From Streptosporangiaceae bacterium (lineage in GTDB: Bacteria; Actinomycetota; Actinomycetes; Streptosporangiales; Streptosporangiaceae): a DNA stretch of 38,423 nucleotides. Below, one piece after another: positions 15,630-22,766 of the stretch (position 1 is its first letter; every line of letters starts with the position of its first letter). The notes beneath the pieces are model-generated. The model made no database searches. It saw only the letters and a program-made list of their open reading frames with translations, and had not been told where the DNA came from. The position numbers were made by a program, and so were the translations under genes. The stretch spans positions 1-38,423 of the forward strand of contig JASHOI010000442.1 of assembly GCA_030041195.1 (NCBI GenBank), read 5' to 3'.

Positions 15630-16535
15630 ATGGAGCGGGACATGGTCGGCCGGGTGCGGAGCTTCAACCGGGCCGTGACCCAGCGGGCCGGCGCGCTCGA
15701 CGACGCGTTCCTGGCCCGCGGCCGCCCGCTCGGCCAGGCACGGGTGCTGTGGGAGATCGGGCCGGAGGGCAGCGACATCCGCGCCCTGCGGTCGCGGCTC
15801 GACCTCGACTCGGGCTACCTGAGCCGGCTGCTGCGGTCGCTGGAGGCCGACGGCCTGGTGGCCGTGCAGCCGAGCGAGGCCGACAGACGGGTGCGCATCG
15901 CCCGTCTGACCAGCCGCGGCCTGGCCGAGCGCGCGGAGCTTGACCGGCTCTCGGATGACGCGGCTGACGCGATCCTGCGGCCGCTCACCGCGCGGCAGCG
16001 GTCCCGCCTGGTCACGGCGATGGGGGAAGTCGAGCTGCTGCTGGCGGCCTCGGCGGTCCGGATCGCCGGGTGCGATCCGAGGCGGCCGGAGGGCAGGTTC
16101 TGCCTGCAGGCCTATTTCGGTGAGCTGTCCCGGCGCTTCGACGGCGGGTTCGACCCGGCGCTGAGCATCTCCGCCGATGACGACGAGCTGACCCCGCCCG
16201 CGGGTCTGCTGCTGGTCGCAACGCTGCACGGCGAGCCGGTCGGGTGCGGCGCGCTGAAGTTCCACGACGGCGCGCCCGCCGAGATCAAGCGGATGTGGGT
16301 GGCCCCCGCGGCCCGCGGGCTGGGGCTCGGCCGCCGGCTCCTGGCCAGCCTGGAGTCCCGCGCCGCGGCGAGCGGAGTCGGCGCCGTCCGGCTGGAGACC
16401 AACCGTGCCCTGACCGAGGCCATCGCGCTGTACCGGTCGGCCGGCTACCGCGAGGTCCCCGCGTTCAACGACGAGCCCTACGCCCACCACTGGTTCGAAA
16501 AGCCGCTGGGCAGGCACGCCTCGTCCGGCCAGTGA
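15630..16535 (+). CDS. MarR regulator fused to a GNAT acetyltransferase
   Basis: Two-domain protein of 301 residues. Residues about 5-140 form a MarR winged helix, with LDLDSGYLSRLLRSLEADGLV (57-77) as recognition helix and wing, and SEADRRVRIARLT at 82-94. Residues about 156-293 form a GNAT domain, with acetyl-CoA motif VAPAARGLGLGRRLL (224-238) and ALYRSAGYREV near the end. MarR-GNAT fusions are a known bacterial architecture, and the acetyltransferase target is usually undefined. The ATG at 15630 has no ribosome site and sits at the predicted transcription start, with an inverted repeat directly upstream. It is divergent from sseA-sufE; no functional link is evident. Confidence 0.9.
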   Translation: MERDMVGRVRSFNRAVTQRAGALDDAFLARGRPLGQARVLWEIGPEGSDIRALRSRLDLDSGYLSRLLRSLEADGLVAVQPSEADRRVRIARLTSRGLAERAELDRLSDDAADAILRPLTARQRSRLVTAMGEVELLLAASAVRIAGCDPRRPEGRFCLQAYFGELSRRFDGGFDPALSISADDDELTPPAGLLLVATLHGEPVGCGALKFHDGAPAEIKRMWVAPAARGLGLGRRLLASLESRAAASGVGAVRLETNRALTEAIALYRSAGYREVPAFNDEPYAHHWFEKPLGRHASSGQ

Positions 16536-16560
16536 TGATCGCCTGCTCCGGCTGACCTGC

Positions 16561-16585
16561 GGCGAAGCCCGCACCGGCTTTCGCC
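16561..16585 (+). terminator. Hairpin after the MarR-GNAT gene, possible terminator
   Basis: GGCGAAGCC and GGCTTTCGCC pair over nine bases with one bulged T around a six-base loop. It lies 25 bases after the stop codon. There is no T-run after it, which is common for high-GC genomes but leaves the call weak. Confidence 0.35.
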
Positions 16586-16687
16586 TCGCGCGGTCCCGTA
16601 CCCCGACGCACCTGCGGACCCCCTTGGGCCCGCCCGCCGCTCCCCTCGCACCGGACCAACCCGCCGCTTGTTTCATTCGTTTCGATA

Positions 16688-16717
16688 TTGACGATTAGCG
16701 CCAGATCTGGCGAAGAT
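16688..16717 (+). promoter_or_regulatory. Candidate promoter of the GS-like/APC/FluG-type operon
   Basis: TTGACG (16688-16693) and GAAGAT (16712-16717) are separated by 18 bases. The -35 differs from consensus at one base, and the -10 keeps the important A and final T. The region is locally AT-rich compared with its surroundings. The predicted start near 16724 is about 27 bases before the leader ORF. A 14-base palindrome fills most of the spacer. Confidence 0.4.
16699..16712. promoter_or_regulatory. Perfect 14-base palindrome in the promoter spacer, candidate operator
   Basis: CGCCAGATCTGGCG is identical on both strands and lies between the -35 and -10 boxes of the candidate promoter. A protein bound here would block RNA polymerase. 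The RpiR-family gene closing the operon is the natural candidate. About two perfect 14-base palindromes are expected by chance in 38 kb, more in GC-rich DNA. Confidence 0.4.
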
Positions 16718-16750
16718 AGATCACAGCCGCGAGCGGGGATGGAGGACTCC

Positions 16751-16819
16751 ATGAATCAGTCAGGGGGAACTCGTCCCGATGTCCTCGCGGCAGCGCCTCC
16801 AGAGCGGCTGGCCCGGTGA
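16751..16819 (+). CDS. 22-residue leader ORF coupled to the GS-like gene
   Basis: A short ORF with ATG 16751, preceded by GGAGG with five-base spacing, the best ribosome site in this leader. The product begins MNQSGGTRPDV and ends PPERLAR. Its TGA (16817-16819) overlaps both possible starts of the following gene (GTG 16816 and ATG 16819) in the sequence GTGATGA. The GS-like gene has no ribosome site of its own, so ribosomes probably reach it by terminating here and restarting. The peptide has no run of a single amino acid that would suggest classical attenuation. It could be a true leader peptide or only a translation-loading device. It has three arginine codons in 22. Confidence 0.55.
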   Translation: MNQSGGTRPDVLAAAPPERLAR

Positions 16820-18147
16820 TGACCTCGGCAGCGTCCGACCGGCAGACCGGTGGCAGCGGACTTCTCTGCATCGAGGTCACCGACCTCGCTTCCGTCAGCA
16901 GGAGCAAGGTCGTGCCGCTGAGCCGCCTCAGGGATGCTGTCGAGCACGGCGTCGGCGCGCCGGTCTTCGCGTTCTTCGGCGTCGACGACCACGTGGCCGA
17001 GGTCGGCGATCTGCAGCCCGCCCTCCTTGAATCACGGCTGGTGCCGGACACCGCGGCCCTGGTCCCGCTCTGGCGGTCACCGGGGATGGTCTGGGCGCCC
17101 GCCGATCAGTGCGGCGCCGACCTGGCACCGCTCGGCACCTGCCCGCGGTCATTCCTCAAATCCCAGCTTCAGCGGGCGAGTCAGCTCGGGATCACGTTTG
17201 TCATGGCGTTTGAGGTGGAGTTCACGCTGTTCGCCGCCGGGGACGAGGTCGCGCACAATGGCCCTGGCTACGGCTCAGCCGTGATCTTCGAACTCGAAGG
17301 GCTGATCGCTGACCTGTTCCAGGCACTGACCGAACAGGGTCTGCGCGCCGAGCAGTTCCATGCCGAATACTCCCCGGGTCAGTGCGAGATCACGATTGAG
17401 CCGCGCACTGCCCTCGAAGCGGTGGACGCGTACCTGCTGCTCCGGTTGACGATCCGACGCGTCGCCCGGGCGCACGGCCTGCGGGTCTCGTTTGCGCCGA
17501 TCCCGGCGGAGGAAGGGCTGGCCAATGGGGCGCACCTGCACTGGAGCGCCTGGCGCGATGGGGCCAACGTGCTGGCTCCGGTTCCCGGGACCGAGCAGCT
17601 AGGGCGTCCCGGCGACTGCCTCGCCGCCGGGATGCTCAGGCATCTGCCCGAGGTGCTGGCCATCCTGGCGCCGAGCATCCTCAGTTACCGGCGGCTGCAG
17701 CCGAGTCACTGGGCCAGCGCGTTCGCGTGCTGGGGATTCGGCAACCGGGAGGCGGCCCTGAGGGTGGTCCGTGGCTCGGACACCGGCCGCGGCGCCGGCA
17801 CGAACGTGGAAGTCAAGCCGATCGACGGCGCCGCCAACCCGTATCTGGCCGCCGGCTCGCTGATCGGCTCGGCGCTGGCCGGCCTGGCGGAGAACCTTGC
17901 GCTTCCCCCGGCGGTCCAGACCGATCCGGCTCTGCTGCCGGAACCCACCCGGACGGCTTCGGACATCACGCGCCTGCCCAGTTCGCTGGCCGACGCAATT
18001 CAGGCGATGGAAAGCTCGAGCTTTGCCCGCGGCCTGCTCGGCAATGTTCTTCGCGATTATTTCCTGGCCGTAAGGAAGGACGAGCTCAGCAGGCTCTCAT
18101 CCCTTCCGGCAGACCGCCTGATAGCCCTCTATCGATACCGCTATTGA
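16816..18147 (+). CDS. Glutamine synthetase-like (type I) ligase, probably amine-specific
   Basis: Protein of 443 residues with the glutamine synthetase fold. An N-terminal beta-grasp part (IEVTDLASVSRSKVVP, 19-34) is followed by the catalytic domain. Metal and substrate residues are recognisable: FEVEF (132-136), HAEYSPGQCE (182-191), NGAHLHWS (237-244), GNREAALR (309-316) and VEVKPIDGAANPYLA (331-345). The last block has lysine (K334) where true glutamine synthetases have the arginine that contacts glutamate, so a different substrate is likely. Relatives gamma-glutamylate amines such as ethanolamine, polyamines or isopropylamine. GTG 16816 and ATG 16819 are both possible starts. It is followed after 15 bases by an APC permease, and then by a FluG-type amidohydrolase. 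Confidence 0.88.
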   Translation: MMTSAASDRQTGGSGLLCIEVTDLASVSRSKVVPLSRLRDAVEHGVGAPVFAFFGVDDHVAEVGDLQPALLESRLVPDTAALVPLWRSPGMVWAPADQCGADLAPLGTCPRSFLKSQLQRASQLGITFVMAFEVEFTLFAAGDEVAHNGPGYGSAVIFELEGLIADLFQALTEQGLRAEQFHAEYSPGQCEITIEPRTALEAVDAYLLLRLTIRRVARAHGLRVSFAPIPAEEGLANGAHLHWSAWRDGANVLAPVPGTEQLGRPGDCLAAGMLRHLPEVLAILAPSILSYRRLQPSHWASAFACWGFGNREAALRVVRGSDTGRGAGTNVEVKPIDGAANPYLAAGSLIGSALAGLAENLALPPAVQTDPALLPEPTRTASDITRLPSSLADAIQAMESSSFARGLLGNVLRDYFLAVRKDELSRLSSLPADRLIALYRYRY

Positions 18148-18162
18148 ACGAAAGCTGCCCTC

Positions 18163-19644
18163 ATGCAAGCTGACAAGGAACGGCATGGCGGAACCGGGCT
18201 GCGAAGAGAGCTGCGGTTCCGGGAGGCAATAGCCCTCTCCATTGCAATCATGACGCCGACGGCCGCCATGAGCACGGGCGCGATCGAGCCAGCGGTCCTG
18301 GCCGGGCGCGCCGCACCGCTTGTCTACGCCGTATCCATCGTCGCGATCGGCTTCGTTGCCTACGGTTTCATGCAGCTGACCAGGCATTTCAGCCACGCAG
18401 GCTCTGTCTACGCCTTTGCCGGCGCAACGCTGGGGCCGCGGGTCGGTTTCACCTGCGGCTGGTCGCTTTTCGGCACCTACCTCGCCTATTCCGCGCTGAC
18501 CATCACCGGATGCGGCATCTTTGGCGCGGCATTCCTGAGCGGCACCGGGATCTGGCCGGGAGCGACGTGGTTCCCGATAGCGGTCGTATTTGGTGTCGCG
18601 ACCTTCATCATGACGTATACCGATGTCCGGGTCATCATGCGGTCGCTGCTCGGCATGGAAGGTCTTTCGGTCACCTTGATCGTGATTCTGATAGCGGCGA
18701 TCATCGGCCGGATAGCCTTCGGCAACGCTCCCGCTCACCAGCAGCTGACGCTGCAGACCTTCACCTTGCCGCACGGTGTGTCGTTCGGCAGCTTCGGCCT
18801 GGCCACGGTCTTCGCGTTCCTGTCGTTCGCGGGGTTCGAGGGTGCCGCGTCCCTGGGCGAGGAAACCAATAGGCCACATCGCGACATCCCGCGCGCGATC
18901 GGCATCAGCGTCGCCCTCGCCAGCTTGTTCTATCTCGTCTGCATCTACGCCCAGACCGTCGGGTTCGGCACCGGCGCGGCCGGGATCCGGGCCCTCACCC
19001 ACTCGTCGTCTCCGCTCGGGCAGCTGGCCGCGACCTACATCGGCTCGCCGATGTCCGACCTCATCAACCTGGGCATCACGTTCAGCTCGTTTGCCGGGGC
19101 GATCGGCGCCACCACCGCCGGCTCCCGGCTGCTGTTCGCCTTCGGCCGGGACGGATTCCTCACCCGCAGGCTCGGGAACGCCTCACCGCGGACCGGCGCG
19201 CCCACCACGGCGCTCACCGCGGTCGTCGTCGTCGCCCTCGGTTCCGTCATCGTCATGGCGCTGTGCGGTGCGGGAATGTTCGACGTCTACTTCTGGACCG
19301 CCACCCTGGGCACGCTGAGCCTGCTCATCGCCTACATCGTGACGTCCGCCGGAGCGTTCCGGCTGCTCTTCCTCGGCCGGCTGAAGACCCCGCGGTGGCA
19401 GGCCATCTTCCCCATCGGCGCTGTCGCGATGCTCGGGTACACCCTGTACTCGAACGTCTACCCGGTGCCCAGCCCGCCGTACAACGCCTTCCCTTACGTG
19501 GTGGCGGCCTGGGTCATCGCCAGCCTGATCGTGGTCGTGGTGACGCCGGGGCTGGCCGGCCGGATCGGGCGCCAGCTTGCCGCCAGCGAGGGGATGCAGA
19601 TCCCGGAGGCAGTTCCGCAGCGGGACAGCGAGCCGGCCGGCTGA
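18163..19644 (+). CDS. APC-superfamily amino acid/amine permease
   Basis: Membrane transporter of 493 residues with about 12 predicted helices. The first helix region has FREAIALSIAIMTPTAAMS (about 20-38) and later SFAGFEGAASLGEETNRPHRDIPRAI (about 222-247), the helix 6 and following loop hallmark of APC permeases, which carry amino acids or amines by proton or solute coupling. The C-terminus is cytoplasmic and polar. The gene sits 15 bases after the GS-like gene and 36 bases before the FluG-type amidohydrolase. It therefore probably imports the compound that the ligase modifies; the substrate is not known. Confidence 0.92.
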   Translation: MQADKERHGGTGLRRELRFREAIALSIAIMTPTAAMSTGAIEPAVLAGRAAPLVYAVSIVAIGFVAYGFMQLTRHFSHAGSVYAFAGATLGPRVGFTCGWSLFGTYLAYSALTITGCGIFGAAFLSGTGIWPGATWFPIAVVFGVATFIMTYTDVRVIMRSLLGMEGLSVTLIVILIAAIIGRIAFGNAPAHQQLTLQTFTLPHGVSFGSFGLATVFAFLSFAGFEGAASLGEETNRPHRDIPRAIGISVALASLFYLVCIYAQTVGFGTGAAGIRALTHSSSPLGQLAATYIGSPMSDLINLGITFSSFAGAIGATTAGSRLLFAFGRDGFLTRRLGNASPRTGAPTTALTAVVVVALGSVIVMALCGAGMFDVYFWTATLGTLSLLIAYIVTSAGAFRLLFLGRLKTPRWQAIFPIGAVAMLGYTLYSNVYPVPSPPYNAFPYVVAAWVIASLIVVVVTPGLAGRIGRQLAASEGMQIPEAVPQRDSEPAG

Positions 19645-19680
19645 GCCGCCGGGCGATGTCGGATCGAAGGAGAGAGCGCC

Positions 19681-20868
19681 TTGGTGGAATTCGACGTGCG
19701 CAGCGCGCCGGTCGTTGACGCGCACTGCCATGGCTGGCATCTGGCCCAGCTCCGGGCACGCCCGCCGCAGGCCTTTCCGCAGCGCCTCAGCATCACCGGA
19801 ATGTTCCTCTCATCCTCGGGGCAGGAGGCACAGGACTGCGACCGCATCCTGGCGGCCATGACCGAGCTTGACCCGCTGGTCAGCACCGCGATCTCGCGGC
19901 TTGCGCGGCACCTGGACTGCGAGCCGACGCCGCAGGCGGTGAGCGCGGCGCGCGAGCATCGTCTGGCAGCCGATCCGGGCAGCTACCTAACCGGCCTGTG
20001 GCAGGACGCGAACGTGACCGGCCTGTTCGTCGATGACGGGTACCCCCAGCCTCGGGTGGACCCCCACGAATTCAGCCGCGAGATAGGTATCGCCGTGCAC
20101 CACGTTGCCCGCTCCGACGTGGCGATCGAGCAGCTGATGCGCGGCGCCTCCTCGTACGGCGACCTGGCTGACGCCTTCACCGGCTGGGTGGGCAGCGCCG
20201 CGCGCGGCGGAGCGGTCGCATTCAAGTCGGTGATCGCGTACCGGACCGGCCTGAACGTCCAGACGTGGTCGCGCCAGGAGACCGCGGCGGCCTTCCTGGA
20301 CTGGCGGCGCACTGGTTTCGCGGCGGACCGCCCTTCGGCCAAGCCGGTGCGCGATTCCCTGCTCGAGCGGCTGCTGGCGGTATGCAAGCAGGTCGGCAGC
20401 CCGGTGCACATCCACTCCGGAGCAGGCGACCCCAGCATGGCACTGGACCAGGCTCGCCCTACGCTGCTGTTCGGCCTGCTCGGCAGGCATCGCGACCAGC
20501 CCATCGTGCTGGTGCATGCGGGCTGGCCCTGGCTGGAGGACGCGGCATATCTGGGCTCGGCGTTCCCGAACGTGTACCTGGAGACGTCCGTGACAACGCC
20601 GTGGAGCAGCCTCGCGCTTGACCGGCGGCTGGAGCTCATCCTGGGCATGGTCTCTCCCGCCAAGGTCTTGCACGGAACTGACGAGGCCACGGAGCCTGAA
20701 CTAATCTGGCTGGGCGCTCACGTCGCCAAGGAAGCCCTCGCGCGGGTGCTGAGGAAAGCCGTTTCGGATGGTTGGTACACCGACAGCCAGGCCCAGGCCG
20801 TCATTGGCGGCGTGCTCGGCGGCAATGCATTGCGCCTGCACGGCCTCCCGGCCGGCTCTGTGGCGTGA
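19681..20868 (+). CDS. FluG/NodGS-type amidohydrolase (amidohydrolase family 2)
   Basis: TIM-barrel hydrolase of 395 residues. Visible blocks: VDAHCH (12-17), FKSVIAYRTGL (181-191), HIHSGAGDP (243-251), VLVHAGWPWLEDAAYL (276-291), then PNVYLETS and HGTDEATEPE (331-340). This order matches, from memory, the N-terminal amidohydrolase domain of fungal FluG and plant NodGS proteins, whose C-terminal domain is a glutamine synthetase. Here the glutamine synthetase-like part is a separate gene two positions upstream. Predicted reaction: hydrolysis of an amide, perhaps a gamma-glutamyl amide made by the ligase. The start is TTG 19681 (AAGGAG eight bases upstream) or GTG 19684. The first metal site has HCH where HxH is expected, so it is intact. 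Confidence 0.82.
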   Translation: MVEFDVRSAPVVDAHCHGWHLAQLRARPPQAFPQRLSITGMFLSSSGQEAQDCDRILAAMTELDPLVSTAISRLARHLDCEPTPQAVSAAREHRLAADPGSYLTGLWQDANVTGLFVDDGYPQPRVDPHEFSREIGIAVHHVARSDVAIEQLMRGASSYGDLADAFTGWVGSAARGGAVAFKSVIAYRTGLNVQTWSRQETAAAFLDWRRTGFAADRPSAKPVRDSLLERLLAVCKQVGSPVHIHSGAGDPSMALDQARPTLLFGLLGRHRDQPIVLVHAGWPWLEDAAYLGSAFPNVYLETSVTTPWSSLALDRRLELILGMVSPAKVLHGTDEATEPELIWLGAHVAKEALARVLRKAVSDGWYTDSQAQAVIGGVLGGNALRLHGLPAGSVA

Positions 20869-20901
20869 CCGGTCTCCGGCAGCGCGGGGCACGCGATCGC
20901 G

Positions 20902-21837
20902 ATGAGCGCTGACCCGGAATCCGGGCACGCAGGCACCTCGATCCCCGCTCGCATACTCGCGAGGATCGAGGATCTCAGCCCGAGCGAGACCAAGGTCGCG
21001 GAAGCGCTCCTGGAGAACTATCCCGACCTGGCATTGCGCAGCGCCGCGGCGATCGGTCAGGCATCGGGCACCAGCCCGGCGACCGTGCTGCGGTGCGTCG
21101 CCCGGCTGGGCTTCGACACGCTCCCGGCCTTCCACTCGGCGCTGCGGGAAGAGGTCCGCTTCCGGTTGAGCTCGGCTCGCTTCTACGAAGCACCCGGCGC
21201 TGGCACCAGCCTTCCGGGCCCGCTGGTCGAGACCGAACGCCAGAATCTCGACGATGCGTTCTCCCGCTTGTCAGCGGGCACCCTCGGCTCGATCAGGCAG
21301 GTCCTCACGTTGCCGGTGCTCTGGATTTACGGTGGCCGGTTCTCCCATTCGCTGGCCTACTACCTCCACGCTCACCTTCATCTGCTGAGGCCCAGGGTGT
21401 CGCTCCTGAACACCAGCTCGATCCCGATCGCGGAGGAGATTGTCGAGGTCGGGCGGGGGCACGGCCTGGTGATCTTCGATTTCCGCGAGTACGAGCTCGA
21501 GGCGCTGTTCGCGGCGCGTTACGCGCGGGGCAGACGGAGCCAGATCCTTCTCGTGACCGACCCCGAGCTATCGCCGGCCGCCAGATACGCGAACCATGTC
21601 CTGCCGATACCGGTGAACAAACCGCTGCCGTCCTTCACGGCCGTCACGGCCGCTATCGACGCTCTCGTGCTTGATCTCATCCAGCACCAGCCGGACACGG
21701 TCGCGCAGCAGTCCGAGCGCATCGCCGAGAGCCGACAGCTGCTGCGCCAGCTGCGCGCCGACGAAACTCAGGCCTCCCCGCTGCGCCGGGACCCCGACGA
21801 CCCCGCGCAGCGGGCCGGCCAGCGCCGGACCTCGTGA
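20902..21837 (+). CDS. RpiR/MurR-family regulator (HTH plus SIS domain)
   Basis: Regulator of 311 residues. The N-terminal helix-turn-helix (about 14-85) has LSPSETKVAEALLENYPDLA (25-44) and AAAIGQASGTSPATVLRCVARLGF (48-71), which is diagnostic of the RpiR family. A SIS sugar-isomerase-like domain follows (about 135-240: LWIYGGRFSHSLAYYL, then LVIFDFREYE), in which the usual phosphosugar-binding serines are only partly kept. The tail is polar and probably disordered. It starts 33 bases after the amidohydrolase and probably ends the operon, so it may control the GS-like/APC/amidohydrolase genes through the palindrome at 16699-16712. That target is inference. Confidence 0.88.
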   Translation: MSADPESGHAGTSIPARILARIEDLSPSETKVAEALLENYPDLALRSAAAIGQASGTSPATVLRCVARLGFDTLPAFHSALREEVRFRLSSARFYEAPGAGTSLPGPLVETERQNLDDAFSRLSAGTLGSIRQVLTLPVLWIYGGRFSHSLAYYLHAHLHLLRPRVSLLNTSSIPIAEEIVEVGRGHGLVIFDFREYELEALFAARYARGRRSQILLVTDPELSPAARYANHVLPIPVNKPLPSFTAVTAAIDALVLDLIQHQPDTVAQQSERIAESRQLLRQLRADETQASPLRRDPDDPAQRAGQRRTS

Positions 21838-21955
21838 GATCAACCACCGCGCCGTGCCACGTCGGAGCCTGTCGCGAATGACGCCTTGCCGTCATTATGT
21901 GAGTATCAGCGGCTTGGCTATGGCCGCAGCGGCAGTGCGGCGGGAGTGGGCAGCC

Positions 21956-22753
21956 ATGTACGTCGTCGGGGAAGAAGCAGGGCCCGGTGGCACCGCGGGC
22001 CCGGTGTCGGGACCGCCGGCCGGGCTCTACTTCACCGAGCCCGCGCGGGGACTCGCCGGCCTCGCGGTCCTGCCGCTGGCCGCCCCGTGGCTGGCGAGAG
22101 CGCCGCGGGGCGACGGGCACGGCGTGCTGGTCGTGCCGGGCCTGCTGGCCACGGATGTGAGCACGGCCCTGCTCCGCCGGTTCCTGCGCTGGCTCGGCTA
22201 CCAGGTGCGCGGCTGGGACCTGGGGCGCAATGTGGGCCCGACCGAAGCCGTGCTGGACGGGCTCCCCCGGGCGCTGGCGGCCCTCGCCGGGCGCACCGGC
22301 GGCCCGGTGTCGGTGGTGGGCTGGAGCCTGGGCGGGATCTACGCCAGGGAGCTGGCGCGCCAGCATCCCGGGCAGGTTCGCGAGGTGATTACGCTCGGCA
22401 GCCCGTTCGCGCTGATTGACCCGCGGCAGAGCCGGGCCGACGGCGCCTACCGACGGCGCCGTCATCTGCACGCGGACGGCGCCCGGATACCCACGCGCGA
22501 GCAGGTCGCCAGCCCGATCGGTGTCCCGTCCACGGCCGTGTACTCGCGGCGTGACGGCATCGTGTCCTGGCGGGCCTGCGTCGAGCCGGAATCGGCGCAT
22601 CACGAGAACGTCGAGGTCCGCTGCGGGCACCTCGGGTTCGGTGCCGACCCGGCGACGCTGTGGCTGATCGCCGACCGGCTCGCGGTCCCGGCCGGCCAGT
22701 GGCGCCCGTTCCGGCCGCCGCCGCTGCTGCGCCGGCTCTACCCGGGCCGCTGA
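21956..22753 (+). CDS. Lipase-like alpha/beta hydrolase
   Basis: Hydrolase of 265 residues. It has the nucleophile elbow GWSLGG with S124, likely acid D200 in YSRRDGIVSW and histidine H225 in CGHLGFG. The sequence before the elbow (VLVVPGLLATDVSTALLRRFL) and the short cap resemble triacylglycerol lipase-like esterases. The start is uncertain: ATG 21956 has GGGAG upstream, while ATG 21920 and GTG 21938 are in frame. The gene lies 13 bases before a wax ester synthase/DGAT-type gene, so the pair probably acts on neutral lipids, one making and the other cutting ester bonds. There is no signal peptide from the chosen start. Confidence 0.83.
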   Translation: MYVVGEEAGPGGTAGPVSGPPAGLYFTEPARGLAGLAVLPLAAPWLARAPRGDGHGVLVVPGLLATDVSTALLRRFLRWLGYQVRGWDLGRNVGPTEAVLDGLPRALAALAGRTGGPVSVVGWSLGGIYARELARQHPGQVREVITLGSPFALIDPRQSRADGAYRRRRHLHADGARIPTREQVASPIGVPSTAVYSRRDGIVSWRACVEPESAHHENVEVRCGHLGFGADPATLWLIADRLAVPAGQWRPFRPPPLLRRLYPGR

Positions 22754-22766
22754 GGGGTGATGGCAG

